Part shown: in pieces, positions 35,509 to 44,840 of the stretch | How the letters are laid out: each line of letters begins with the position of its first letter | Position numbering within the stretch: position 1 is the first letter of the stretch | Assembly (NCBI GenBank): GCA_031432545.1 | Contig: JAVKGX010000001.1 | Location: 640,411-704,410 of the forward strand | Length of the DNA: 64,000 nucleotides | Direction: 5' to 3' | Source: Armatimonadota bacterium | GTDB lineage: Bacteria; Sysuimicrobiota; Sysuimicrobiia; Sysuimicrobiales; Sysuimicrobiaceae | The notes under the pieces: generated by a model | Told to the model about the DNA's origin: nothing | Seen by the model: the letters and a program-made list of their open reading frames with translations, nothing else | Database searches by the model: none | Program-made: the position numbers and the translations under genes

Positions 35509-36600
35509 ATGGCCAATCTCGACCGCGACCTGCGCCGGTTCGCCTCCATCAAGGTCGTCGGGGTCGGTGGGGGCGGCAGCAACGCCGTCAACCGGATGAT
35601 CAGCGCGGGGCTGCGCGGGGTGGAGTTCATCGCCATCAACACCGACATCCAGGCGCTCGCCCTGTCGCAGGCCGAACGGAAGATCCACATCGGCGCTAAG
35701 CTTACGCGCGGGCTGGGCGCCGGCGGTGATCCCCAGATCGGACGCCAGGCTGCCGAGGAGACCCGCGACGAGCTGGCCGACACGCTCGAGGGCGCCGACA
35801 TGGTCTTCGTCACTGCGGGCATGGGGGGCGGGACCGGTACGGGCGGAGCGCCGGTCGTGGCGCGGATCGCCCGAGAACTCGGCGCGCTGGTGATCGGCGT
35901 GGTCACCAAGCCGTTTGCGTTCGAGGGGCGGCGCCGGGCCGCGACCGCCGAGGACGGCATCCGCGAACTCAAGGAGCAGGTCAACACGCTGATCACCATC
36001 CCCAACGATCGGCTGCTGAACATCATCGACGCGAAGGTGAGCATGATCGAGGCGTTTCGCGTCGCCGACGACGTCCTGCGCCAGGGTGTGCAGGGCATCG
36101 CCGACCTCATCACGGTCCCGGGGCTGATCAACTTGGACTTCGCCGACGTGCGCGCGGTGATGGCGGAGGCAGGCTCGGCGCTGATCGGCATCGGGGTGGC
36201 CTCCGGCGAGGACCGCGCGGTTCGGGCCGCGCGCACCGCGATCAGCAGCCCGCTGCTGGAGACGTCCATGGAGGGTGCACGCGGCGTGCTCCTCAACGTC
36301 ACCGGGGGCGTGGACCTGGGTCTCATGGAAGTCAACGACGCGGCCAGGATCATCGCCGAAGCCGCCGACCCCGACGCGAACATCATCTTCGGTGCGGTGA
36401 TCGACGACGGCATGTCCGACGACGTGCGCATCACCGTCATCGCGACCGGCTTCGAAGCCGCCCGGGCCGGGAAGGTGGTCGATGGAGAGGCGGCCGCCGT
36501 CGCGCCGACGCGCGTCCCCCCCGCTCCGGGACCGGCCGATGACCAGCCGCGCATGTTGATCGACGACTTGGACATCCCCGCGTTCTTGCGCAAGCGGTAG
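35509..36600 (+). CDS. ftsZ: Cell division protein FtsZ
   Basis: The tubulin-like GTPase of the Z ring. The 363-residue protein has [15 protein letters not shown], the tubulin signature [10 protein letters not shown], the synergy (T7) loop region [11 protein letters not shown], and the C-terminal peptide [10 protein letters not shown] that binds FtsA. ATG 35509 follows a GAGGAGG ribosome site (35496-35502), which decides the start against the open upstream frame. The linker between core and tail is short (about 30 residues). Confidence 0.97.
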   Translation: MANLDRDLRRFASIKVVGVGGGGSNAVNRMISAGLRGVEFIAINTDIQALALSQAERKIHIGAKLTRGLGAGGDPQIGRQAAEETRDELADTLEGADMVFVTAGMGGGTGTGGAPVVARIARELGALVIGVVTKPFAFEGRRRAATAEDGIRELKEQVNTLITIPNDRLLNIIDAKVSMIEAFRVADDVLRQGVQGIADLITVPGLINLDFADVRAVMAEAGSALIGIGVASGEDRAVRAARTAISSPLLETSMEGARGVLLNVTGGVDLGLMEVNDAARIIAEAADPDANIIFGAVIDDGMSDDVRITVIATGFEAARAGKVVDGEAAAVAPTRVPPAPGPADDQPRMLIDDLDIPAFLRKR

Positions 36601-36610
36601 CGCAGGCGGC

Positions 36611-36616
36611 TACAAT
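36611..36616 (+). promoter_or_regulatory. Possible -10 box after ftsZ
   Basis: TACAAT at 36611-36616, with TTGCGC at 36586-36591 as a weak -35 (19-bp spacer) inside the end of ftsZ. It could drive the membrane protease and ABC genes that follow. Confidence 0.35.
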
Positions 36617-36658
36617 GGTGCAGGGCCTCCGGGAGGACCGGGGGCCCGATGCTTGCCC

Positions 36659-37810
36659 ATGGAACCGGGACCCGCCGCCTTCCACCACCTCGAAGCGCTC
36701 GTCCGCCGACACTTCGGCGTCCAGCAGGCCTGGGTAGAAGACGGCGTGCCGGTGTTCGCCGTAGCCGCAGAACTCGACCTCGACGTGCGCTTTGCGGCGC
36801 TGCGACAGGATCTGTTGCCCCTGGGCGCGCTGCCGTTGCTGCGCCGTTCGGGCGATCGACTGCTGCTGTCGGTGGTTCCGCGCGCCGGGCGGATCCGCGG
36901 CAACGGGTGGGTGAACGTCGCGCTGTTCGCCGCTACGGTCGTCACCACGTTCCTGACCGGCTACATCGGGTCGCAGCGCTTCCTGTCGGTCCTCCAGCAG
37001 GTCCCCGATGCGGTGATCCGCGCCGGCTACTGGCCCAACCCCCTCGTCGATGGGATCGCCTTCAGCTTGGGGCTGCTCGGCATCCTCCTCGTTCACGAGC
37101 TGGGCCACAAGGCCGCCGCACGCGCCCACGGGATCGACGCCAGCTGGCCGTACTTCATCCCATTCCCCCCGGTGGTGTTGGGGGCGCTGTCCATCGGCAC
37201 GATGGGCGCGGTGATCCTCACGAAAGAGCCGGCACCCGACCGCGACGGGCTGTTCGACCTGGGTGCGTCCGGGCCCCTGGCGGGGCTGGTCGTCGCGATC
37301 CCGTTGCTGCTCATCGGGGTGGGCCGGACGGTCGTGCTGGACCTGGAGGCGCTGCGGCCGTATCTGGCCGGGCTGCCGACGTTCTTCTTCCCGTGGTCGG
37401 TGAGCCGGCTGCTCGCGTTGCGGTTCGGTGATGCGCCCGACGTGGTCTTCTACACGGATCCGCTGACCGACGCGGCGATGATCGGATTGTTCGTGACCGG
37501 GATCAACCTGCTGCCGGCCAGCATGCTCGACGGCGGGCACGTCGTCCGAGCGCTGCTCAGCCCGCGCTGGCACCGCGCCACGTCGTACGCCGCGGTCGTA
37601 CTGCTGGCGCTGATGGGGTTGCTGCCGATGGCCCTACTGCTGCTCGTTTTGCTGTCGCGCCCGCATCCCGGGCCAGCCAACGACGTCTCCCCGCCGTCGC
37701 GGTCGCGGGCGCTGATCGGTCTGCTGCTCTTGGTCGTCTTCGTGGCCGCGCTGCCGCTGGACAACCTCTTCTTGCTCCCCCGGTTGCTGCTGGGGCTGCT
37801 TTGGCCTTGA
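36659..37810 (+). CDS. Site-2-type membrane metalloprotease (M50 family)
   Basis: A 383-residue intramembrane zinc protease. A soluble N-terminal domain (about 1-75) precedes six to eight hydrophobic segments. The zinc motif is LVHELGHKAAA and the third ligand lies in INLLPASMLDGGH. The family (EGY1/PH1950-like, 'site-2 protease family protein') acts on membrane-bound substrates, sometimes regulatory; no anti-sigma substrate is adjacent. ATG 36659 is chosen over TTG 36653. The 3' end overlaps the ABC ATPase gene. Confidence 0.85.
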   Translation: MEPGPAAFHHLEALVRRHFGVQQAWVEDGVPVFAVAAELDLDVRFAALRQDLLPLGALPLLRRSGDRLLLSVVPRAGRIRGNGWVNVALFAATVVTTFLTGYIGSQRFLSVLQQVPDAVIRAGYWPNPLVDGIAFSLGLLGILLVHELGHKAAARAHGIDASWPYFIPFPPVVLGALSIGTMGAVILTKEPAPDRDGLFDLGASGPLAGLVVAIPLLLIGVGRTVVLDLEALRPYLAGLPTFFFPWSVSRLLALRFGDAPDVVFYTDPLTDAAMIGLFVTGINLLPASMLDGGHVVRALLSPRWHRATSYAAVVLLALMGLLPMALLLLVLLSRPHPGPANDVSPPSRSRALIGLLLLVVFVAALPLDNLFLLPRLLLGLLWP

Positions 37811-38577
37811 CGCCGGACCCACCTCACCCGGCCGCGGTGCGCGTGCGCGATCTGCACAAGCGCTTCGGTACCCTCGCGGCCCTACGGGGGCTGTCGTTCG
37901 AGGCGCTGCCCGGAGAGGTCCTCGGGCTGCTGGGGCCCAACGGCGCGGGCAAGACGACCACCATGCGCATCCTCGCGACCTTGCTGCGGCCTACGGCCGG
38001 GCGGGCGGAGGTGTGCGGCTACGACGTGGTGCGCGACCCGCACAGGGTGCGCAGCGCGATCGGACTGCTGCCGGAGAATGCCGGGCTGTACGGCCGTCTG
38101 ACGGCGCGCGAGGTCCTCCGCTACCACGGCGCGCTGTACGGCCTGCCGGATCGGACGCTGCGTGACCGTGTGGACCGCCTGGTCGAACTGCTCGATCTCG
38201 CAGGGTTCATCGACCGCCGCACGGAGTCGTTCTCCAAGGGGATGAGACAGAGGGTGTGCCTGGCGCGCGCGCTGGTCCACGACCCGGACGTGCTGATCCT
38301 GGACGAGCCCACCGCCGGCCTGGACGTCACGGCCGCCCGCGCGGTTCGGGATGCGATCCGCCGCCTGGCCGCCGAGGGCCGCTGCGTGGTCGTGAGCACG
38401 CACCTGATGGTCGAGGCCGAGAGGCTGTGCGATCGCGTCGCGATCGTCCAAGAGGGCCGTATCCGCGCCGTGGGCACCCTCGACGATCTGCAGTCGGCTG
38501 CGGACACGGGTCTGGAGGACGTCTTCTTGCGGCTCACGCAGCGGTCCCCGGAGGGACATCGGCATGCGGACCCCTAG
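37807..38577 (+). CDS. ABC transporter ATP-binding protein (NatA-like)
   Basis: A 256-residue ATPase of an ABC-2 exporter. It has Walker A GPNGAGKTTT, the Q-loop region LLPENAGLYGRLTARE, signature SFSKGMRQRV, Walker B VLILDEPTAGLD and the switch His in VVSTHLMVEAE. TTG 37807 overlaps the upstream stop by 4 bases; TTG 37801 is also possible. The permease gene follows with a 14-base overlap. The pair resembles NatAB sodium exporters, but the substrate is not determined. Confidence 0.9.
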   Translation: MTPDPPHPAAVRVRDLHKRFGTLAALRGLSFEALPGEVLGLLGPNGAGKTTTMRILATLLRPTAGRAEVCGYDVVRDPHRVRSAIGLLPENAGLYGRLTAREVLRYHGALYGLPDRTLRDRVDRLVELLDLAGFIDRRTESFSKGMRQRVCLARALVHDPDVLILDEPTAGLDVTAARAVRDAIRRLAAEGRCVVVSTHLMVEAERLCDRVAIVQEGRIRAVGTLDDLQSAADTGLEDVFLRLTQRSPEGHRHADP

Positions 38578-39772
38578 TGCGGCGCGTCCTCGCCAGCGTG
38601 GATTGCACGCGGCACGGACCGTTGCGGCCAAGGAGGTCACCGACGTCGTCAGGGACCGGCGCGCACTGATCCTGGGAGTCGTGCTGCCGGCCCTGGTGGT
38701 GCCGGCGATCTCCCTGGTCCTGCCGATACTGACCGCGCGGCGTGCTGCCGAGCCTGCGGCCGTAGCCGTCGTCGGAGCCGAGCGTGCCCCTGAGCTGATC
38801 GAGACCGCCCGCTCGGCCGGTCTCGTCCGCGTCGTCCCCGTCGCCGATCCCGACCTGGCGCTGCAACAGGGGCAGGTCGCCGCCATCCTGGAAATCCCCA
38901 CCGACTTCGCACGGCGGCTTCGGGCCGGGCAGGCGTACGTCGTGCTGCGCTACAACGCCGCCGAGCAGGCCGGCGAAGAGGCACGGGCCAAGGTCCTGCA
39001 AGCGGTCGCCAGACACTCGGTGGACATCATCGATCAGCGGCTGCGCGAGCGGGGCCTGGACCGCCGCCTGCTCACCCCGATCGAGGTCCGCGAGGAGTTG
39101 GTTGCGGCGCAGCAACGGGGCAACCTGTTTGTGGCCATCCTCCTGCCCCTGATCGTCGCGCTGTGGGCGTTCGGAGGTGGCCTGCATGTCGCTGCGGATC
39201 TCGGCGCCGGGGAGAAGGAAAGGGGCACGCTCGAAGGGTTGCTCGTCGCACCCGTGGACCGTTGGGCGCTGGCAGCGGGCAAGGTGGCCGCAGCGACCGC
39301 GATGGCGTGGGTGAGCGTCGCCGTCGCGGCGACGTCGCAGTACCTAGTCTTGGCCTTCGGCCCGGCGTCCGTCGCCGACCTGTTCGGCCGTCCCTCCTTG
39401 ACCGCGCCGCTGTTGGCCGTGCTGGCGGGCGTGGGTGGGTTGCTCGCGGTGGCCTTCGCGGCGGTGCTGCTGTGCGTCAGCCTGTTTGCCCGCTCCATGC
39501 GGGAGGCCAACCAGTACGCGATGCCCCTGATGCTGCTCGTGATGCTCTCCGCCTTCGCCACCCCCGCCCTGGAGGACTGGGCGCGCACCACCGCAGCCGC
39601 TTACGCCGTGCCCGTGGTGAACGCGGTGCTGGTCCTGCGGGCGGCTCTGGCGGGCCGCTACGACCTGGGCGCGCTGGCGCTGACCTCGGCCAGCCTGGCC
39701 GCCTGCGCCGCGCTCGGGGTCGCCGTGGCCGCCTGGCTGGTTTCGCGCGAGTCGGTGGTCCTGCGCAGCTGA
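38564..39772 (+). CDS. ABC-2 type permease (NatB-like)
   Basis: A 402-residue membrane partner of the preceding ATPase. One N-terminal membrane segment (about 35-57, ALILGVVLPALVVPAISLVLP), a large extracytoplasmic domain of about 150 residues, then five or six segments with GEKERGTLEGLLVAPVDR, the intracellular loop characteristic of ABC-2/NatB permeases. It ends about 110 bases before the nrdR promoter. Confidence 0.88.
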   Translation: MRTPSAARPRQRGLHAARTVAAKEVTDVVRDRRALILGVVLPALVVPAISLVLPILTARRAAEPAAVAVVGAERAPELIETARSAGLVRVVPVADPDLALQQGQVAAILEIPTDFARRLRAGQAYVVLRYNAAEQAGEEARAKVLQAVARHSVDIIDQRLRERGLDRRLLTPIEVREELVAAQQRGNLFVAILLPLIVALWAFGGGLHVAADLGAGEKERGTLEGLLVAPVDRWALAAGKVAAATAMAWVSVAVAATSQYLVLAFGPASVADLFGRPSLTAPLLAVLAGVGGLLAVAFAAVLLCVSLFARSMREANQYAMPLMLLVMLSAFATPALEDWARTTAAAYAVPVVNAVLVLRAALAGRYDLGALALTSASLAACAALGVAVAAWLVSRESVVLRS

Positions 39773-39858
39773 GCCGCGAACGGGGCCGAAAACACGAGCG
39801 CCGCCGCCTCCGCTGGCCCGCCCGCCTCTCCACCGGGGCTCAGCACGGCCGGGGCGGA

Positions 39859-39895
39859 TTGACCCGCCGCTGAGACCCGCCCACAATATGTTGTG
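39859..39895 (+). promoter_or_regulatory. nrdR promoter with overlapping NrdR-box-like palindrome
   Basis: -35 TTGACC (39859-39864) and -10 CACAAT (39882-39887) are 17 bp apart. The perfect palindrome CACAA-TATG-TTGTG (39882-39895) overlaps the -10. It closely matches the known NrdR box (ACACWATATATWGTGT). NrdR boxes usually come in pairs about three helical turns apart; I find no clear second box. Confidence 0.7.
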
Positions 39896-39980
39896 CTGTC
39901 GGCAGGAGTCTGCAACCAGATCTAGAAAGAGAGAAGGCCAGCGCCAACGGCCGTCGGAGAGCCCGAAAGGAATCCAGCGG

Positions 39981-40514
39981 ATGCGCTGCCCGTACTGCGG
40001 AAGTGAGGACAGCCGGGTCCTGGACTCCCGGCCGGTCGAAGGCGGCAGCTCGATCCGCCGCCGCCGTGAGTGTGTGTCGTGCGCCAGGCGGTTTACGACC
40101 TACGAGCGCGTGGACGTGGCGCCCCTCGCGGTTCTCAAGCGGGACGGTCGTCGCGAACCCTTCGACCGCAACAAGATCCTGGCCGGCCTGATGCGGGCAC
40201 GGGGCAAACGCCCCATCGCCACCGAGACGCTGGAGGAACTGGCGGCCGAGGTGGAGCGCACGATCCGCCACCGGGGGGAGGCCGAAGTGTCGTCGGCGCT
40301 GATCGGCGAGCTGGTGATGGACAGACTGCGGCTGGTCGACGACGTCGCCTTCGTGCGGTTCGCCTCGGAGTACCGGCGCTTCGCAGACGCCGACAGCATC
40401 GTCGAGGAGGTCGAGCGGTTGCGTGCGCGCAGGGAACGCGAGGAGCGGCTGCGGCGCCAGGTGCCGCTGCTGCCGCTGGCTGAGGCGAAGGCCAAGATCA
40501 ACGGGCGCCACTAG
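39981..40514 (+). CDS. nrdR: Ribonucleotide reductase regulator NrdR
   Basis: An ATP/dATP-sensing repressor of nrd genes. The 177-residue protein has an N-terminal zinc ribbon (CPYC ... CVSC) with the DNA-binding RRRRECVSCARRFTTYER and an ATP-cone domain (about 48-140; VLKRDGRREPFDRNKIL). The C terminus is longer and more charged than usual. It is followed 25 bases later by nrdJ, so repressor and target form one autoregulated operon. Confidence 0.95.
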   Translation: MRCPYCGSEDSRVLDSRPVEGGSSIRRRRECVSCARRFTTYERVDVAPLAVLKRDGRREPFDRNKILAGLMRARGKRPIATETLEELAAEVERTIRHRGEAEVSSALIGELVMDRLRLVDDVAFVRFASEYRRFADADSIVEEVERLRARREREERLRRQVPLLPLAEAKAKINGRH

Positions 40515-40539
40515 CGATTCTCGCCACGGAGGTCTTAGG

Positions 40540-42933
40540 ATGCAGCCGACCACGCAGGACAAACCGACGCTGTTCGAGCAGACCCTCCGCTACTTCGATG
40601 GCGACGAGCTGCGCGCGCGTGTGTTTTGTGACAAGTACGCGTTGCGCGATCTTGACGGGAACGTGGTCGAACGCACTCCCCCAGAGATGTGGGCCCGCGT
40701 CGCCCGAGAGATCGCTTCGGTCGAGCCCACCGACGCCGCGCGCGCGGAGTGGGAGGAGCGTTTCTACTGGCTGCTCAGCGACTTCCGGATGATCCCCGGC
40801 GGGCGCATCCTGTTCGCGGCGGGCAACCCACGGCGCGTGACCGCGGCGAACTGCTACGTCATCCCCATCCACGGCGACTCGCTGGAGGACATCTTCGAGT
40901 GGTGCAAGCAGGCCGCCCGCACGTACTCCTTCGGCGGCGGCGTCGGCGGGGACATCAGTGTGCTGCGACCCCGGGGTACGCCCGTCAACAACGCGGCGAT
41001 CACCAGCACCGGCGCGGTTTCGTTCATGGAGCTGATGAGTACGACCACGGGCACGATCGGACAGGCGGGCCGTCGCGGTGCGCTGATGATTACGATCGCC
41101 AACGACCACCCCGACGTGCTGGAGTTCACCCGCGTCAAGCGCAACCTGGACAAGGTGCGGTACGCGAACATCAGCGTGCGGGTCTTCGACGAGTTCATGC
41201 GGGCGGTCGAGCGCGACGGCGACTACGAGCTGCGGTACGAGACCGACAAGGTCCGCCTGCGCCGGACCATCCGGGCCCGCGACCTCTGGAAGGAGCTGAT
41301 CGCCGGGGCCCGCGACCATGCCGAACCGGGCGTGATCTTCTGGGACACGATCAAGCGCTGGTCAACCTCCGAGTACAACGGCATGGGCGTCATCACGACG
41401 AATCCGTGCTCGGAAATCCCGCTGGAGCCGTACGGGAACTGCAACCTGTCCAACGTCAACCTGGCGCGGTTCGTGCTGGACGCGTTCACCGACCGTGCAC
41501 GCGTGGACTGGCAGGACCTGGAGCGTGCGCTGCGCTACACGGTGCGCTTTCTGGACAACGTCCTCGACTACAACGCCGACAAGCACCCGCTTCCCGAGCA
41601 GCGTGAGGCCAGCCTGCGGAGCCGGCGCATCGGTGTCGGCTTCACCGGATTGGGCGATATGCTCGTCAAACTCGGGCTGCGCTACGACACGACGGCGGCG
41701 ATCGAGTTCGCCGACACGATGTTCGAGCGCATCAAGAACATCGTGTACGACGAATCGGTCAACCTGGCGGTGGAGAAGGGCACGTTTCCGGCCTTCGACC
41801 GCGACCGGCACCTGGAGGGTGCGTTCCTGCAGACGCTGCACCCCAAAGTGCTGGCCCGGATCCGGGAGTGCGGATTGCGCAACGTGGCGCTGCTCACCGT
41901 CCCGCCGGTGGGCAGCGGAGCGGCCCTGGCGGGGACGACGAGCGGCATCGAGCCCATCTTCGACCTCAGCTACACGCGTCGGTCGGAGTCGCTGTCGCAG
42001 GGGGAGTTCCGGGTGTGGCATCCGCTGGTGCGGGAGTACATGGAGCGGTTCGGGCTCCAAGACGACACCGAACTGCCCGAGACGTTCGTCACCGCCCACC
42101 GCATCCGTCCGGAGATGCGCGTCCGCATGCAGGCGGCGATCCAAAAGCACATCGACCACAGCATCAGCAGCACCGTGAACCTGCCGGAGCACGCGACGCT
42201 GGAGGACGTCGAGCAGATCTACTTTTTGGCGTGGAAGCTGGGGTTGAAGGGAATCACCGTGTACCGCGAGGGGAGTCGCGAGGGGGTCTTGATCACCGAA
42301 GCGAAGACGCAGCAGCAGTCGCAGGGTGCGATCTCTGTGCCCGCCGCCGAGCCGGCGCGTGGTGGGCTGACCACGCGCCCACGCCCCAAGGTCACGCAGG
42401 GTCGGACGGAGCGGATCGAGACCCCCCGCGGCCGTGCCTACGTCACGGTCAACGAGGACGAGTACGGCCCGTGCGAGGTGTTCGTAGAGTCGCTCGACGT
42501 CGAGGCGGAGGCCATCGGGCGTCTGACCTCGGTGTGCCTGCGCAGCGGCGTAGACCCCCGCGAGGTCATCGAGCAGCTGTGGCGGGTGTCATCGCGCGAG
42601 GTGGCGCTGGACCGCACCGCCGACGGTACGGTTGTGCGCGTGAGCACCATCGCCCAGGCCGTGGCGCTGGCTCTGGGTCGAGCCCTGTATGGGGACGCCT
42701 TCCGGCCGGACAAGGAGTTCCCCCGCGCGCTCTCCCTGCCCCCGCCGCAGCCTCGGGCCCGCCAGGAACCCCTGCGCTTCCACGCAGGCCCACCCCCGGA
42801 TGCGGCGGCCGGCAACGGCAAGGGTGAGGCCGAGGTGGCCTCCTTCGCGGGGGTGTGCCCGGACTGCGGAGACACCTTGGCCTACCAGAACGGTTGCGCG
42901 ACGTGCCGGTCGTGCGGCTACTCGCGCTGCTAG
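40540..42933 (+). CDS. nrdJ: Adenosylcobalamin-dependent (class II) ribonucleotide reductase
   Basis: Makes deoxyribonucleotides with B12, without oxygen. The 797-residue protein has the redox Cys in NCYVIPIHGDSLEDIF, the catalytic N-P-C-S-E-I block (NPCSEIPLEPYGNCNLSN) with the thiyl Cys and Glu, and PPVGSGAALAGTTSGIEP. A TSCPD domain (about 625-700) and a C-terminal Cys-rich zinc ribbon (CPDCG ... CATCRSCGYSRC) that re-reduces the active site follow. ATG 40540 has a GGAGGT site. It overlaps the convergent mutY by 4 bases. No cobalamin riboswitch is seen upstream. Confidence 0.95.
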   Translation: MQPTTQDKPTLFEQTLRYFDGDELRARVFCDKYALRDLDGNVVERTPPEMWARVAREIASVEPTDAARAEWEERFYWLLSDFRMIPGGRILFAAGNPRRVTAANCYVIPIHGDSLEDIFEWCKQAARTYSFGGGVGGDISVLRPRGTPVNNAAITSTGAVSFMELMSTTTGTIGQAGRRGALMITIANDHPDVLEFTRVKRNLDKVRYANISVRVFDEFMRAVERDGDYELRYETDKVRLRRTIRARDLWKELIAGARDHAEPGVIFWDTIKRWSTSEYNGMGVITTNPCSEIPLEPYGNCNLSNVNLARFVLDAFTDRARVDWQDLERALRYTVRFLDNVLDYNADKHPLPEQREASLRSRRIGVGFTGLGDMLVKLGLRYDTTAAIEFADTMFERIKNIVYDESVNLAVEKGTFPAFDRDRHLEGAFLQTLHPKVLARIRECGLRNVALLTVPPVGSGAALAGTTSGIEPIFDLSYTRRSESLSQGEFRVWHPLVREYMERFGLQDDTELPETFVTAHRIRPEMRVRMQAAIQKHIDHSISSTVNLPEHATLEDVEQIYFLAWKLGLKGITVYREGSREGVLITEAKTQQQSQGAISVPAAEPARGGLTTRPRPKVTQGRTERIETPRGRAYVTVNEDEYGPCEVFVESLDVEAEAIGRLTSVCLRSGVDPREVIEQLWRVSSREVALDRTADGTVVRVSTIAQAVALALGRALYGDAFRPDKEFPRALSLPPPQPRARQEPLRFHAGPPPDAAAGNGKGEAEVASFAGVCPDCGDTLAYQNGCATCRSCGYSRC

Positions 42934-43982
42934 ACGGAGGCCCGTAGCCCGGAGGCGGCCGCGTACGACCGAAGGATCTTCCGGTGCGCGGGCGGCATCG
43001 GCACGCCCGGCCGTTCCGGTCGCACCCACCGGAGGTGAGCAGCGGTACCCTCGGGGAAGTCTGCGGTCACCGCGACGGCGCGGCAGACGGCAGAAAAATG
43101 CGTGAACGCGTGTCCGACTTCCGTCTGGAAGCGCCCCTGGCGGCGCATCCGCCCACCCAGGTCCCTGGATAGGCCGGACCGCGCGTCGCGCCAAGACCGG
43201 GCTTCAACGAACGGCAGGGTCCACAGGCCGCCCCAGATGCCCCTTGGGGGCCGGCGCACCAGCAGCACCCGCCCACGGCGGTCCGTGATCACCGCCGCTA
43301 CGAAGCGGCGGGTGGGCCGAACGTGCCGCCGGCGCCGCACCGGCACGCGGTCCTGGATGCCGGCGGCGCGGGCCGCGCAGAAACGGCAGACGGGGCAGTC
43401 TTCGCAGCGTGGCCTCCTGGGGACGCAGATCGTCGAGCCCAGATCCATCAGTGCCTGGTTAAGCTCGGCGGCGCGGCCCCGCGGAAGCAAGCTGCGGAAC
43501 CTCCGCGCGATCTCGAACCGGGCGCGGCGGTCGTCCAGCGCCAGCCGGATTCCGAACAGCCGCGCTCCGACGCGGAGCAGATTGCCGTCCAGCGCCACGC
43601 ATTCTTCGCCCCCGACGATGCTGGCGATGGCTGCAGCCGTGTACGGACCCACCCCTGGCAGACGCTGCCAGCCGGAGGCGTCGGAGGGAAACCCCTCGCG
43701 AACCACCTGCCGGGCCGCCGCGTGGAGGTTGCGAGCGCGCGCGTAATATCCCAGTCCTTGCCAGCACCTTAAGACCTCGTCCAGCCGCGCCACCGCCAGG
43801 GCCTGCACGGTCGGAAACGCCCTCAGGAAGCGGCGATAGTAGGAGACCGCGACGGCAGCCCGCGTCTGCTGCAGCATCACCTCCGAGACCCAGACGGCGT
43901 ACGGGTCTTGCCTCCTGCGCCACGGCAGGTCCCGCGCACGGACACCCCACCAGTCCAGCAGGGTACGGCTGAAGGCGCGCAC
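42930..43982 (-). CDS. mutY: A/G-specific adenine DNA glycosylase (MutY)
   Basis: Removes adenine mispaired with 8-oxoguanine. The 350-residue protein has the catalytic Glu in SEVMLQQTRAAV, the helix-hairpin-helix LPGVGPYTAAAIASI, the catalytic Asp in ALDGNLLRV, and a 4Fe-4S site with C-x6-C-x2-C-x5-C spacing (CVPRRPRCEDCPVCRFC). A C-terminal NUDIX-like domain (from about residue 230) recognises 8-oxoG. It is on the - strand, convergent with nrdJ and overlapping it by 4 bases. Confidence 0.94.
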   Translation of the reverse strand: MRAFSRTLLDWWGVRARDLPWRRRQDPYAVWVSEVMLQQTRAAVAVSYYRRFLRAFPTVQALAVARLDEVLRCWQGLGYYARARNLHAAARQVVREGFPSDASGWQRLPGVGPYTAAAIASIVGGEECVALDGNLLRVGARLFGIRLALDDRRARFEIARRFRSLLPRGRAAELNQALMDLGSTICVPRRPRCEDCPVCRFCAARAAGIQDRVPVRRRRHVRPTRRFVAAVITDRRGRVLLVRRPPRGIWGGLWTLPFVEARSWRDARSGLSRDLGGRMRRQGRFQTEVGHAFTHFSAVCRAVAVTADFPEGTAAHLRWVRPERPGVPMPPAHRKILRSYAAASGLRASV

Positions 43983-44117
43983 GGACTCATTGTCGCATTC
44001 TGCGAACCCGTTCGCAGGGGCGGGTGTGGAGTCGGCGTAGCGCAGATTTCCCGCTGCGGCGTCGACCCGGACGGGATACTAATGTGGCGGTCCACGCAGA
44101 CTTCAGGAGGTGGTTGG

Positions 44118-44393
44118 ATGGGCACCAAGCACGCCGCACTCGCGATCCTCGTCGCGCTCTCGCTCGCCGTGCTGCTCGGTCCGGCGGCGATGGCCCAGCA
44201 AACACCCGCACCGCCAGACGCTCCAAGCCCCCCGGGGCCTCCCGGCCCTCCCGATCCCCCCGGACCGCCCGGCCAGACCGTCTTTGGGATGGACCAGACC
44301 ACGGCGATCGTCATCGGCCTGATCATCGTCCTGGTCGTGATCGTGGCGATTGTCGCAGTGGCGCGCGGCGGCGGGGAGCGGGGCGGCAACTGA
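44118..44393 (+). CDS. Small membrane protein with collagen-like Pro-Gly linker
   Basis: A 91-residue protein of unknown function. ATG 44118 follows an AGGAGGTGG ribosome site. A signal peptide (about 1-26, LAILVALSLAVLLGPAAMA) is followed by a short Pro-rich stretch (PPGPPGPPDPPGPPG), then one membrane segment (about 63-83, TAIVIGLIIVLVVIVAIVAVA) and a short Gly/Arg tail. A GATACT hexamer at 44075-44080 may be its -10. It precedes another small membrane protein in the same direction. Confidence 0.7.
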   Translation: MGTKHAALAILVALSLAVLLGPAAMAQQTPAPPDAPSPPGPPGPPDPPGPPGQTVFGMDQTTAIVIGLIIVLVVIVAIVAVARGGGERGGN

Positions 44394-44472
44394 TCGGTCG
44401 CTTGCAGGGGGGCTGCCCGCCCCGGCGAACCGTACTGCAGGCCCCCGCAAATTCGGGACAGGGAGGAACCCT

Positions 44473-44727
44473 ATGGGTGCCATTGTGTGGTGGATTGTGG
44501 TCGGACTGGTCGCCGGCCTGCTGGCCCGCTGGATCTTTCCGGGCCCTCGTGAGCCCAACGGGATCGTCATGACCATCGTGCTCGGGATCGTCGGGGCGGT
44601 GGTCGGTGGCTGGCTGTTCACGGCCCTGGGCGTCGGTGCAGGGGGGTTCGTGGGTTCGGTGGTCGTCGCGACCGTCGGTGCTTTGATCGTGCTCTGGCTG
44701 TACAACCTCGCGGTACGGCGGGCCTAG
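44473..44727 (+). CDS. GlsB/YeaQ/YmgE family stress-associated membrane protein
   Basis: An 84-residue three-helix membrane protein of the 'transglycosylase-associated' GlsB/YeaQ family, known from general-stress regulons, biochemical role unknown. It begins MGAIVWWIVVGLVAGLLARW with the Gly-rich pattern GIVMTIVLGIVGAVVGGWLF and ends in VLWLYNLAVRRA. A GGGAGG ribosome site lies 7 bases upstream. The name 'transglycosylase-associated' does not imply that activity. Confidence 0.85.
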   Translation: MGAIVWWIVVGLVAGLLARWIFPGPREPNGIVMTIVLGIVGAVVGGWLFTALGVGAGGFVGSVVVATVGALIVLWLYNLAVRRA

Positions 44728-44748
44728 CGCAAAAACCCATCGACTGCC

Positions 44749-44822
44749 GTTCCATTCATGGAACACGAGGACCTGAGTACGCCCCATTTCCGACAGACAG
44801 ATCGCGCCCATTCTGCTAGAAT
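44749..44822 (+). promoter_or_regulatory. Palindromic operator candidate and -10 box before the XRE gene
   Basis: A perfect 16-bp palindrome GTTCCAT-TC-ATGGAAC lies at 44749-44764. Downstream, CAGACA (44794-44799), a 17-bp spacer and TAGAAT (44817-44822) form a plausible promoter with the XRE start codon 18 bases later. The palindrome is centred about 70 bp upstream of the predicted transcript start. Confidence 0.55.
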
Positions 44823-44840
44823 GACCTTGGGTGTTGCAGG

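Noticed and set aside
40515-40539. Cobalamin riboswitch controlling nrdJ
   Set aside because: Only 25 bases separate nrdR and nrdJ, and no B12-box sequence is seen upstream of nrdR.
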